A stretch of DNA of 64,000 bases from Antarctobacter heliothermus (lineage in GTDB: Bacteria > Pseudomonadota > Alphaproteobacteria > Rhodobacterales > Rhodobacteraceae), in the NCBI RefSeq assembly GCF_002237555.1, contig NZ_CP022540.1:2364501-2428500 (forward strand), read 5' to 3'. Position 1 is the first letter of the stretch. Every line of letters begins with the position of its first letter. The position numbers were made by a program, and so were the translations under genes. Below are positions 41,964 to 49,878 of the stretch, in pieces. Below the pieces are notes generated by a model that saw only the letters and a list, made by a program, of their open reading frames with translations, did not search any database and was not told the origin of the DNA.

Positions 41964-42970
41964 CCAGTCGCCCGCCGCACCAGAGTATAGCCAAGGTCGA
42001 TGATCCGGTCGGCCAGCGGCTCTCCGGCGGTGGCCGCCAGCGTCAGGCGGGCGGCCTCGCGTCCGATGGCCTCTCCGTCGATGCGGATGGTGGTCAGCGC
42101 AAGGCCAGCGTCCCCCGCCACGTCGATATCGCCAAAGCCAGTGATCGCCAACGCGCCCGGCACGTCCAGCCCGCGCCGCATCGCCTCACACCATGCACCG
42201 ACGGCCAACCCGTCGCTAACGCAGATCACCGCATCGGTATCGGGCCAGCAGGCCAGGGCCTGCGCCAAACCCCGCGCGCCAAAATCCGGCCCGCTCTGGC
42301 TGTCATCCGCAGGCAGGGACAGAATGCGCGGCTCCAACCCATCCAATGCGCCGCAATAGCCTGCTTCGCGCAGATCGGCGCGGGTGTCGTTGGCATTGGC
42401 GACCCGCAAAAAGACCGGATGCTTGCGGCCCGCGTCGATCAGGTGGCGTGTCATGTCGCGCCCCGCCGCCCGGTTTGAAAATCCCACGGCGGCAAAAATC
42501 GGATCGTCGGGCAACTCCCAAAGCTCGATCACCGGCAGGCCAGCGTTTCCCAGCAATCGCCGGGTCTGCGGTGTGTGGTCGGTGCTGGTTAGAACCAGCG
42601 CATCGGGGCGGCGCCCCAGCAGGGTCGAGACCATGCGCGCCTCCTTGTCCGGGGCATAGCGTGTGCTGCCCAACAACAGTTGCAGGCCTCCTGCGCTCAA
42701 CCCTTCTTCCAGCCCGCGGATCGTGGTGGCAAAGACCGGACGATCCAACGTCGACACCAGCGCCCCCACCACGCGTGAGCGCTGTGACGACAGGGCCCCT
42801 GCAGTTTCGTCCCGAACATAGCCCAACGCGTCCACGGCCTTTTGCACCTTGGCAAGCGTATCCGGGCTGACCTTGGCAGGTGTGCGCAAGGCCCGGCTGA
42901 CGGTGATCTTGCCCACCCCGGCTGCGCGGGCCACATCCCCCATCGTCACCCATTTTCGCGGATCGCTCAT
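41960..42970 (-). CDS. LacI-family transcriptional regulator, GntR(gluconate)-like
   Basis: A 336-residue LacI-type repressor: HTH VTMGDVARAAGVGKITVSRALRTP, hinge helix, and a sugar-binding periplasmic-like domain (VVGALVSTLDRPVFA, LVLTSTDHTPQTRR, DAVICVSDGLAVGAW). The subfamily with KITVSRALR is common for gluconate or sugar-acid regulators. ATG at 42970 follows GGGGGCATC. Two operator-like palindromes lie 30-70 bp upstream, shared with the divergent PhyH gene. It probably represses itself and that dioxygenase. Confidence 0.9.
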   Translation of the reverse strand: MSDPRKWVTMGDVARAAGVGKITVSRALRTPAKVSPDTLAKVQKAVDALGYVRDETAGALSSQRSRVVGALVSTLDRPVFATTIRGLEEGLSAGGLQLLLGSTRYAPDKEARMVSTLLGRRPDALVLTSTDHTPQTRRLLGNAGLPVIELWELPDDPIFAAVGFSNRAAGRDMTRHLIDAGRKHPVFLRVANANDTRADLREAGYCGALDGLEPRILSLPADDSQSGPDFGARGLAQALACWPDTDAVICVSDGLAVGAWCEAMRRGLDVPGALAITGFGDIDVAGDAGLALTTIRIDGEAIGREAARLTLAATAGEPLADRIIDLGYTLVRRATG

Positions 42971-43001
42971 GATGCCCCCTTTGACAGGTGCCAGAATGCC
43001 G

Positions 43002-43039
43002 TGGTATCGATGCCATGGAAAGCATGGTATCGATACCAT
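43002..43039 (+). promoter_or_regulatory. Tandem LacI operators in the lacI-phyH gap
   Basis: TGGTATCGATGCCA (43002-43015) and the perfect 16-bp palindrome ATGGTATCGATACCAT (43024-43039) lie 23-24 bp apart centre to centre, just upstream of the dioxygenase gene. TTGACA at 42981 could be the -35 box of its promoter, placing the first operator over the -10. The central CG is characteristic of LacI-family operators. It is similar to, but distinct from, TGGTATACCA of the GntR sites. Confidence 0.7.
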
Positions 43040-43059
43040 AAAGCGGGAGGAAATTACAG

Positions 43060-43950
43060 ATGCTCAGCCAGAAACAACGGGAATTTTACGAAACAAATGG
43101 CTATCTGAAGGTCGAACAGGTTGTGACGCCATCAGAACTGGACGAATTGCAGGCGGTGACAGACCAATTGATCGACGAGTCGCGGCAGGTGACGCAAAGC
43201 AACGAGGTCTACGATCTGGACCGTGGCCACGCCCCCCAAGATCCGCGCCTGACCCGGATCAAACTGCCGCACAAACGGCATGCGATTTACGACCGGATCT
43301 TGAAACAATCAAAAGTGACCGAGGTGCTGACCGATCTGTTGGGGCCGAATACCTTTCTCAATACCTCCAAGCTGAACACCAAGGCACCAGGCGGCGGGGC
43401 AGCTGTGGAATGGCATCAGGATTGGGCGTTCTACCCGGCCACCAATGACTCGCTGCTGGCCTTTGGCCTGATGCTGCGGGATGTCACTCCGGACAATGGC
43501 CCGCTGTTGGTAATCCCCGGTTCGCACAAAGGGCCGGTGCTAAGCCACCATGCGTCCGGCGTGTTTTGCGGCGCGGTCAACCCAGAGGACCCGCAGTTCG
43601 AACGCGACAAGGCGGTGACCCTGACCGGACGCGCCGGGGATATGACAGTACATCATGTCCGCACCCTGCACGGATCGGCTCCCAATGTGTCGGACCGGGC
43701 GCGGCAAATCCTGTTCTACGAATGCGCCAGCGCAGACGCCTGGCCACTGTTGGGGGCGTCAAGCTATATCCACTCGCTAGGGCAGCGGATGTTCTGGGAG
43801 GACTTGCAAGACCGCATGATCACCGGCACGCCATGCCTGCAACCGCGCCTTGCGCAGGTGCCGGTGCGGATGCCGCTGCCACCTGCGCCGGACAACAGTT
43901 CCATCTTCAAAACGCAGGAAAGCGGCGGGGCCAAAAGCGCCTTCGCCTGA
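43060..43950 (+). CDS. Phytanoyl-CoA dioxygenase-family protein (Fe/2-oxoglutarate)
   Basis: A 296-residue PhyH-family oxygenase. It begins KQREFYETNGYLKVEQVV, has the iron ligands His-x-Asp in EWHQDWAFYP and distal His in VRTLHGSAPN, with Arg nearby in DRARQILFYE for 2-oxoglutarate. Such enzymes hydroxylate or demethylate varied small molecules; the substrate here is unknown. GAGGAAATTACAG precedes the ATG. It is divergent from the LacI gene with two operators between, and a second PhyH gene lies at 52.5 kb. It converges on the RraA-like gene with paired intergenic repeats between. Confidence 0.85.
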   Translation: MLSQKQREFYETNGYLKVEQVVTPSELDELQAVTDQLIDESRQVTQSNEVYDLDRGHAPQDPRLTRIKLPHKRHAIYDRILKQSKVTEVLTDLLGPNTFLNTSKLNTKAPGGGAAVEWHQDWAFYPATNDSLLAFGLMLRDVTPDNGPLLVIPGSHKGPVLSHHASGVFCGAVNPEDPQFERDKAVTLTGRAGDMTVHHVRTLHGSAPNVSDRARQILFYECASADAWPLLGASSYIHSLGQRMFWEDLQDRMITGTPCLQPRLAQVPVRMPLPPAPDNSSIFKTQESGGAKSAFA

Positions 43951-43964
43951 TTTCGAGCAGGGAA

Positions 43965-44098
43965 AGGGGCGCTGCCCCTCTGCGCTGCGCGCATTCACCC
44001 CGGGATATTTCAAGACAGAAGAAGCCACTCCCCTGCGTTTCTTCTGTCCTGAAATATCCCGGGGGAGTCGACCGAAGGAAGACGGGGGCAGCGCCCCC
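43965..44098. repeat. Inverted pair of the CCCGGGATATTTC intergenic repeat
   Basis: Between the convergent genes lie two oppositely oriented copies of one element. The left copy has a GGGGC-GCT-GCCCC hairpin (43965-43979) and CCCCGGGATATTTC then GACAGAAGAAG (43998-44024). The right copy is the mirror: CTTCTGTCCTGAAATATC with CCGGGGG (44038-44065) and GGGGGC-AGC-GCCCCC (44084-44098). Together they could fold into one long imperfect hairpin and act as a two-way terminator for both genes. The same element recurs at 47.3, 52.5 and 60.7 kb. Confidence 0.8.
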
Positions 44099-44102
44099 TT
44101 GT

Positions 44103-44801
44103 TTACCCGACCTCCACCGCGCTGCCATCGGCCAGCATGGCCTCAATGTCCATGGGCGTGCGGAAACCGTCCTTGACCTTGGCTTCTAGCTCGGCCTCCA
44201 GCCGGGCGACGTCTTCGAGCTTGCTGATCACCGTGTCGATCTGGGCGAAGGGGATCACCACCACGCCGTTTCGGTCGGCAACAATCATGTCGCCCGTGGC
44301 CACATGACGCCCGCCCACATTTGCCGAACCGCCCAGCGTGCCGGGGCCCGAAACGCAAGGAGAGTTCGGGTTCAGGCCGGTACACCAAGACGGAAGGCCA
44401 GCGGCGACAATGCCTTCGTAGTCGCGCATCGGCCCGTCGGTGACAAAGCCCGCAGCGCCCGCATTCTTGAGCATCCCTGACAACTGGTCACCGATTGTGG
44501 CGCCGCCCTGATACCCGTGGCCCGCGTGGACCAGAACGTCGCCCGGGGTCAGCAAGTTGACCGCTGCCAGCGTTGCGATGATGTCGCCGGGCCCACTGTC
44601 GGCGACCAGGGCGGGTCCGGCGACAGCGCAGTCAAGGTCCCGGCCAAACCCCAGTGGTGCGATGTTTGTGTCCATCGCGCCAAGTCCGCCCATCGCGTCG
44701 CAAAGAAAGGCGGTTTCTACCCCCTGAAAGGCGGCGATCTGTTCGGGGGTCGGGCGCGGCGCGCCTTTGATCAGTGTCAGCTTGGGCGGTTCTTCGATCA
44801 T
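44103..44801 (-). CDS. RraA-like protein, 4-hydroxy-4-methyl-2-oxoglutarate aldolase family
   Basis: A 232-residue member of the RraA/HMG-aldolase family: AFLCDAMGGLGAMDTNI, NLLTPGDVLVHAGHGYQGGATIGD, and the metal/pyruvate-binding RD motif in GFVTDGPMRDYEGI, followed by GLPSWCTGL. Many family members are class II pyruvate aldolases that cleave 4-hydroxy-2-oxo acids to pyruvate and an aldehyde or acid. In this island it could be the aldolase for a dehydratase product, since no Eda or KDG aldolase is seen. ATG at 44801 follows GGAGGAC. It overlaps the upstream exported-protein gene by 4 bp. Confidence 0.83.
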   Translation of the reverse strand: MIEEPPKLTLIKGAPRPTPEQIAAFQGVETAFLCDAMGGLGAMDTNIAPLGFGRDLDCAVAGPALVADSGPGDIIATLAAVNLLTPGDVLVHAGHGYQGGATIGDQLSGMLKNAGAAGFVTDGPMRDYEGIVAAGLPSWCTGLNPNSPCVSGPGTLGGSANVGGRHVATGDMIVADRNGVVVIPFAQIDTVISKLEDVARLEAELEAKVKDGFRTPMDIEAMLADGSAVEVG

Positions 44802-45316
44802 GGTTGGTTGTCCTCCGGGGTGATCGGGTCGGGGTCGGGCAGCCGCCAAAGCAGACGGATATAGGCCAGTCCCGACGCGGTGGCGGTGCAGCGGCTTTTC
44901 TGTGTGCGGATCTCTTCGGCGGGGATGTCGCGCAGGATGGCCAGTTCCTCCATCCGGTCGCACTGCACCAGAGAGGACAGGAGATCGTACTTCAATTCGA
45001 TCCCGGCCAGTGCGGCAATACGGTCTGGTGCGGCTTTGCTCAGGTGGTCCATGCGCGCCGCGATGGCAGCGGACCATTGAGCGCGGGCGTCCTCAAAGCA
45101 AAGGGTCGCCACCGCCGGAGTTTCTGTCGTGCCTTGCATACAGGCGGCATGAGCGGCATCGACGCAGCCGGTTGGCTTCGTGCCCAGGTCGATGGCTGTT
45201 GAAATGCAGGCGCGTACCGCATCGAGGTCCAGCGGGTCTTCGGCTTTGGCGGGTGTTGTGCAGGTCAAGACCAGCGCCAGTGACGCCGCGCCGCGTGCGG
45301 CGGGGGTCCATACCAT
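44798..45316 (-). CDS. Exported Cys-containing protein of unknown function
   Basis: A 172-residue protein with signal peptide (WTPAARGAASLALVLTCTTPAKA). The mature part has five spaced Cys residues (VRACISTAID, PTGCVDAAHAACMQG, TLCFEDARAQW, QCDRMEELAIL, SRCTATASG) in a helical, Ala-rich background, partly like lysozyme-inhibitor LprI/DUF1311 proteins; the match is uncertain. GGGAGGAAACATC precedes the ATG. Its stop overlaps the RraA-like start, so it is translated with it, which is unusual for an exported protein. The gene starts 73 bp from TGGTATACCA site 2. Confidence 0.65.
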   Translation of the reverse strand: MVWTPAARGAASLALVLTCTTPAKAEDPLDLDAVRACISTAIDLGTKPTGCVDAAHAACMQGTTETPAVATLCFEDARAQWSAAIAARMDHLSKAAPDRIAALAGIELKYDLLSSLVQCDRMEELAILRDIPAEEIRTQKSRCTATASGLAYIRLLWRLPDPDPITPEDNQP

Positions 45317-45388
45317 GATGTTTCCTCCCGGGGCAGGGCGTTCTATGTCCTTGCCGTCTTTTGCGCTCTCGTGCGAGGTTGCTTGCAA

Positions 45389-45400
45389 TTGGTATACCAA
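45389..45400. promoter_or_regulatory. TTGGTATACCAA palindrome (site 2), divergent promoter
   Basis: A perfect 12-bp palindrome at the middle of the 150-bp gap between the exported-protein/RraA operon (leftward) and the IlvD/Edd-family dehydratase operon (rightward). Same core as sites 1, 3 and 4. Its position, 72 and 66 bp from the two start codons, fits control of both promoters. Confidence 0.65.
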
Positions 45401-45466
45401 ATTGAAATGCTCGCACAAGAGTTGAGACCCGTCAGAATCGGTGGGTGCCAGAGGGGGAGAATGGTC

Positions 45467-47248
45467 ATGTCCGATACCCGCGCCAACAAGCGCTTTCGCT
45501 CACAAGAGTGGTTCGACAACCCGAACAACCCAGGGATGACCGCGCTTTACGTTGAACGGTATCAGAACAGCACGTTCACCCGCGAGGAATTGCAGGGTGA
45601 ACGGCCCATCATCGGCATCGCCAACACCGGAAGTGATCTGGCCCCCTGCAACAAGATCCATGTCTTTCTGATGGACCGGATCAAGGCGGGCATCCGTGAG
45701 GCGGGTGGCGTGCCGATGGAATTTCCCGTGCATCCGATTCAGGAAACCGGCAAGCGGCCGACCGCAGCGCTGGACCGTAACCTTGCCTATCTGTCGTTGG
45801 TCGAGGTGCTGCACGGCTATCCGATCGACGGGGTGGTGCTGACGACGGGATGTGACAAGACCACGCCTGCCATGCTGATGGGGGCGGCCACGGTGGACCT
45901 GCCGGCCATCGCACTGAACGGTGGTCCGATGCTGGACGGCTGGTGGCAGGGTAAACGCGCCGGGTCCGGCACCATCGTCTGGGAAAGCCGCCGCCTGCTG
46001 GCTGAGGGCAAGATCGACTATGAGGAATTCATGGCGCGGGTCTGTTCATCGGCTCCGTCTCTGGGCCATTGCAATACAATGGGTACCGCCAGCACTATGA
46101 ACGCCATGGCAGAGGCGCTGGGCATGTCCCTGACCGGCAACAGCGCGATCCCCGCGCCCTTCCGAGAGCGGATGGCCATGGCCTATGAGACCGGCCAACG
46201 GATTGTCGAGATGGTTCACGAGGATCTGAAACCCTCGGATATTCTGACCCGCGAGGCGTTCGAGAACGCCATCGTGGTGAACACCGCAATCGGCGGCTCG
46301 ACCAATGCGCCTCCCCATCTGCAGGCGGTGGCCCGTCATGCCGGGGTTGATCTGCACGTCAAGGACTGGGAGACGGTTGGCTTTGACGTGCCGCTGCTGG
46401 TCAACATGCAGCCAGCGGGCGAATATCTGGGCGAAAGCTTTTTCCGCGCGGGCGGGGTGCCTGCGGTTATGGGCGAATTGATGAGTGCGGGGCGTCTGCA
46501 CGTTAAGGCGATGACGGCCACGGGCAACACTATGGGCGCCAACCTTGCCGGGGTCGATAGTCTGGATACGGATGTGATCCGCCGCTACGACGCGCCGATG
46601 CGCGAAAAGGCGGGGTTCAAGGTGCTGTCCGGCAATCTGTTTGACAGCGCCTTGATGAAAACCAGCGTGATCTCACCGGATTTCCGAGCGCGTTTCCTGT
46701 CGACGCCGGGTCAGGAGGGGATCTTCGAGGCCAAAGCCGTGGTGTTTGAGGGACCGGAAGATTACCACGACCGGATCAACGATGCGTCGCTGGATATCGA
46801 TGAAAAGACCATCCTGTTCATTCGTGGCGTGGGGTGCGTGGGCTATCCCGGCTCTGCCGAGGTGGTGAACATGCAGCCGCCGGACGCGCTGATCCGCGCT
46901 GGGATCAATCACCTTCCGACTGTGGGAGACGGACGGCAATCGGGCACGTCGGAGTCGCCGTCGATCCTGAACGCCTCCCCGGAGTCGGTGGTGGGCGGCG
47001 GACTGGCGCATCTGAAGACCGGCGACCGGGTGCGGCTGGACCTGACTGCGGGACGTCTGGACGCCCAAGTGGACGATGACGTATGGCAGGCCCGTATTGA
47101 CGCTTGGGAAGCACCGGAAATCGTTCATCAGACGCCGTGGGAAGAGATCTATCGCACGCATGTGGGGCAGTTGGCCGAGGGCGGCTGTCTGGAGCTGGCC
47201 ACTGCCTATCAGCGGATTGCCAAGGATCTGCCGCGCGACAATCACTGA
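45467..47248 (+). CDS. IlvD/Edd-family sugar-acid dehydratase
   Basis: Fe-S dehydratase of 593 residues. The cluster ligands are in NTGSDLAPCNKIH, LTTGCDKTTPAMLMGA and SLGHCNTMGTASTMNAMAEALG; C-terminal GVGCVGYPGSAEVVNMQPP and GDGRQSGTSESPSILNASPE are also conserved. The subgroup is that of L-arabinonate/D-xylonate-type dehydratases rather than IlvD itself, so it likely removes water from an aldonic acid to give a 2-keto-3-deoxy acid. ATG at 45467 has GGGGGAG 7 bases upstream; 45461 is too close. First gene of a rightward operon with an SDR; GntR site 2 lies upstream. Confidence 0.9.
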   Translation: MSDTRANKRFRSQEWFDNPNNPGMTALYVERYQNSTFTREELQGERPIIGIANTGSDLAPCNKIHVFLMDRIKAGIREAGGVPMEFPVHPIQETGKRPTAALDRNLAYLSLVEVLHGYPIDGVVLTTGCDKTTPAMLMGAATVDLPAIALNGGPMLDGWWQGKRAGSGTIVWESRRLLAEGKIDYEEFMARVCSSAPSLGHCNTMGTASTMNAMAEALGMSLTGNSAIPAPFRERMAMAYETGQRIVEMVHEDLKPSDILTREAFENAIVVNTAIGGSTNAPPHLQAVARHAGVDLHVKDWETVGFDVPLLVNMQPAGEYLGESFFRAGGVPAVMGELMSAGRLHVKAMTATGNTMGANLAGVDSLDTDVIRRYDAPMREKAGFKVLSGNLFDSALMKTSVISPDFRARFLSTPGQEGIFEAKAVVFEGPEDYHDRINDASLDIDEKTILFIRGVGCVGYPGSAEVVNMQPPDALIRAGINHLPTVGDGRQSGTSESPSILNASPESVVGGGLAHLKTGDRVRLDLTAGRLDAQVDDDVWQARIDAWEAPEIVHQTPWEEIYRTHVGQLAEGGCLELATAYQRIAKDLPRDNH

Positions 47249-47271
47249 GGGATGCGGGAGGTGAGGTTCGA

Positions 47272-47328
47272 GGGGGGCGCTGCCCCCCGCCTTCGGCACC
47301 CCCCGGGATATTTTCGGACAGAAGAAAA
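47272..47328. repeat. CCCGGGATATTTC intergenic repeat, copy between dehydratase and SDR
   Basis: Hairpin GGGGGGC-GCT-GCCCCCC (47272-47288), a short GC-rich spacer, then CCCCCCGGGATATTTTC and GGACAGAAGAAAA (47299-47328). It lies in the 93-bp gap between two co-directional genes, directly before the AAGGAGG of the SDR, so it can modulate expression inside an operon. Confidence 0.8.
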
Positions 47329-47341
47329 CCAAGGAGGGCAA

Positions 47342-48079
47342 ATGTCCAAAACGATAATCATTACCGGGGGCGCGCGCGGGATCGGCAAGGCTTGTGCGGA
47401 GGTTTTTCTGGATGCGGGTTGGCGCGTCGGGATTGTGGGCCGGACAGCGGACACTGTGCAGGATATGGCCGACCGTCATGAGAACGCGCTCGCGCTGCCC
47501 TGTGATGTTGTAGATGAGGCGGGGGTGGATGCCGCCTTTGACAAGGCTGTGGCCGAGTGGGGGCGGATCGATGCGCTGTTCAATAATGCCGGTGTATCGG
47601 TATTGGGGGGAACGATTGACGAGACCTCTGTCGCGGATTTCCGGCGGGCGATCGACATCAACCTGACCGGCTCTTTTATTTGCGCACAGGCGGCTTTTGC
47701 CCGGATGCGGGCGCAGGACCCACAGGGGGGCCGGATCATCAACAATGGGTCGGTGTCGGCCCATGTGCCGCGCTGGGGGTCGACCCCTTATACGTCGTCG
47801 AAACACGCGATCACCGGGTTGACGCGGTCGATTTCTCTGGACGGGCGGCCATATGGGATTGCTTGTGGGCAGATCGACATCGGTAACACGCTGACCGACA
47901 TGGCCGAGAGGATGACCAAGGGTGTGCCGCAGGCGGATGGCTCCATCGCGGTGGAGCCGGTGATGGATGTGTCGAATGTCGCGTCCAGCGTGTTGCACAT
48001 GGCGTCGCTTCCGCTGGATGCGAACGTGCAGTTCATGACCGTTATGGCGACGACGATGCCCTTTATCGGGCGCGGGTGA
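47342..48079 (+). CDS. SDR-family oxidoreductase
   Basis: Short-chain dehydrogenase, 245 residues: TGGARGIG, NNAGVS, Ser in NGSVSAH, catalytic TPYTSSKHAITG. The segment CGQIDIGNTLTDMAERMTKG after the usual PG turn is changed (AC GQID instead of PG), seen in a subgroup of uncharacterised SDRs. AAGGAGGGCAA precedes the ATG. It follows the dehydratase after the intergenic repeat and converges on the EamA-type transporter with a 7-bp gap. It probably acts on the dehydratase substrate or product. Confidence 0.87.
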   Translation: MSKTIIITGGARGIGKACAEVFLDAGWRVGIVGRTADTVQDMADRHENALALPCDVVDEAGVDAAFDKAVAEWGRIDALFNNAGVSVLGGTIDETSVADFRRAIDINLTGSFICAQAAFARMRAQDPQGGRIINNGSVSAHVPRWGSTPYTSSKHAITGLTRSISLDGRPYGIACGQIDIGNTLTDMAERMTKGVPQADGSIAVEPVMDVSNVASSVLHMASLPLDANVQFMTVMATTMPFIGRG

Positions 48080-48086
48080 ACCGAGG

Positions 48087-48998
48087 CTAGCGGGTGTTGG
48101 GGACGGGGCGGCGGACGCGGCCCCGGACCTTGCGCTCCCGCTGCCAGATATAAAGGCCGGAGGCGATGATGATCGCGCCTCCGCCCAGCGTCCAGATCGT
48201 GGGCCAGGTGTCGAACAGAAAGATGCCAGCGGCGGCTGCCAGAACGATTTGGATATAGATCACCGGCGCGAGGATCGAGGCATCCGCCAGACGGTGAGCA
48301 GTTACGGCGGCAATGTGGCCGGCCGCGCCGAAGATGCCGATCGCGAAGAAGGCGATCCATGCGCTGCCCTGCGGCCAGACCCAGCCGTCCAGCATAAAGG
48401 GGAACAGGGCCAGCATGGCCACGCCGCTGGACCAGATCTGTTGGGTCGCATTGCCTTCGATCCCCGCCAGCAGCCGCGTCATGATGAAGTAGAAGGCTGC
48501 CATGGTCAGCGCGGTAAGAGACAGGAACATCGCGGGGTGGAACGAGACGCCCCATGGCTGCATCACCACGATCACGCCAAGAAAACCGACACAGACCGCC
48601 GCGATCCTTCGGATGCCGACCTTTTCGCCGAGGATGGGGATGGCCAGCAGGGTGACGACGATGGGGCCGGCGAACATGATGGTCGTGGTGACGGTGATTG
48701 GCAGGTATTTCAGCGCGGTGAAATTGCACACGGTGCTGCCGAGCAGGAAAAAGCTGCGCAGGAGTTGGCGGAGCGGCGCGTTGGAGACGAAGGCCTGGCG
48801 GCCCTCTTTTGATCCATAGAGCGCCACGGCGACGATGAAGTGCCCGGCATAGCGGGCAAAGACGACCTGAAGGGCGGGCATGCCCGCGAGGATCAGCCAC
48901 TTGGCGGAGCTATCGATACAGGTGAAACCGACCACGGCCAGCATCATCATCATGACGCCGGAGGCGGTTCGATCTTCGCGGGGTTTTGCTTCGGACAT
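48087..48998 (-). CDS. EamA/DMT-family transporter
   Basis: A 303-residue membrane protein with ten hydrophobic helices in two EamA repeats: MMMMLAVVGFTCIDSSAKWLIL with the conserved RYAGHF in the first half and LTMAAFYFIMTRLL in the second. Drug/metabolite transporters export or take up amino acids, sugar phosphates and other metabolites; the direction cannot be predicted. ATG at 48998 is chosen; a TTG at 49022 lies upstream in frame. The tail is very basic (RKVRGRVRRPVPNTR). Ordinary member of the island, with no operator-like site in its 157-bp upstream gap. Confidence 0.88.
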   Translation of the reverse strand: MSEAKPREDRTASGVMMMMLAVVGFTCIDSSAKWLILAGMPALQVVFARYAGHFIVAVALYGSKEGRQAFVSNAPLRQLLRSFFLLGSTVCNFTALKYLPITVTTTIMFAGPIVVTLLAIPILGEKVGIRRIAAVCVGFLGVIVVMQPWGVSFHPAMFLSLTALTMAAFYFIMTRLLAGIEGNATQQIWSSGVAMLALFPFMLDGWVWPQGSAWIAFFAIGIFGAAGHIAAVTAHRLADASILAPVIYIQIVLAAAAGIFLFDTWPTIWTLGGGAIIIASGLYIWQRERKVRGRVRRPVPNTR

Positions 48999-49155
48999 GG
49001 GGGCTACTTGCGCCGCCGACAACGTGGCGTCAATGGGGTGTCCACGCGTGGACAGGTTTCAGGGTATGTAAAATCAATGAGTTACAGGGACGATTTTACG
49101 AAGTATTAGGACTTGCGTCGGGCGGCGGAGGCCCGCCCTCGCCGCGCGGGGCGCG

Positions 49156-49878
49156 TCAGCCAGTGGCCCAGCCGCCGTCGATCACATGCGCCTGGCCGGT
49201 GGTAAAGGCGGCCTCATCAGAGCCCAGATAGACCGCCAGATGGGCGATTTCCTGCGGCGTGCCGATGCGGCCCATGGGCTGACGCGCGTTGAAGGCCTGT
49301 AGCGCGGCCTCGTAGTCGCCCATCGCGCGCAGGCGGTCATGCAGAGAGGGGCTGTCGACGGTGCCGGGGCAGATACAGTTCACCCGGATGCCTTTGGTCA
49401 CATAATCCAGCGCCACGGATTTGGTCAGGCCGATCACCGCCGCCTTGGACGCGCCGTAGATGCAGCGGTTCGGCGCGGCGACGATGCTGCCCGCGATGCT
49501 GGCGATATTGACGATGGACCCGCCGCCGCGATTGATCATGCCGGGCAGGGCCGCCTGCATGGTGTGAAACTGCGAGCGGACATTCAGCGTCATGGCAAAG
49601 TCAAAGTCATCGTCCGTCGCGTCCAGCAGCGCCCCCGCATGAACAAACCCGGCGCAGTTCACGAGGATGTCCGGGGCGGCGGCCTCTACCGCGCGGGTCA
49701 GCGCGGGTTTGTCGGTCACGTCCAGCGCAAAACTGGTGCCCAGAAGACCCTGCAACAGGTCGGCATTCAGGTCCGTAGCGGTCACATCCGCGCCCTCGCG
49801 GGCATAGGCCTCGGCGATGGCGCGGCCGATGCCCTGACCGGCGGCGGTGATGAAGGCGCGTTTGCCCGCAAGTCTCAT
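49156..49878 (-). CDS. SDR, 2-keto-3-deoxy-L-fuconate dehydrogenase-like (DHRS6/BDH2 group)
   Basis: Short-chain dehydrogenase, 240 residues: atypical cofactor loop TAAGQGIG, TATDLN after the second strand, ILVNCAGFVH, Ser in NIASIAG, catalytic RCIYGASKAAVIG and the block VRVNCICPGTVDSPSL. The T-AA-QGIG loop and NCAGFVHxG mark the DHRS6/2-keto-3-deoxy-L-fuconate dehydrogenase group. Those enzymes make a 2,4-diketo acid that an FAH-family hydrolase cleaves, and such a hydrolase gene lies at 58.0 kb. ATG overlaps the oxidoreductase stop by 4 bp; the gene ends the leftward operon 53.5 to 49.2 kb. Confidence 0.86.
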   Translation of the reverse strand: MRLAGKRAFITAAGQGIGRAIAEAYAREGADVTATDLNADLLQGLLGTSFALDVTDKPALTRAVEAAAPDILVNCAGFVHAGALLDATDDDFDFAMTLNVRSQFHTMQAALPGMINRGGGSIVNIASIAGSIVAAPNRCIYGASKAAVIGLTKSVALDYVTKGIRVNCICPGTVDSPSLHDRLRAMGDYEAALQAFNARQPMGRIGTPQEIAHLAVYLGSDEAAFTTGQAHVIDGGWATG

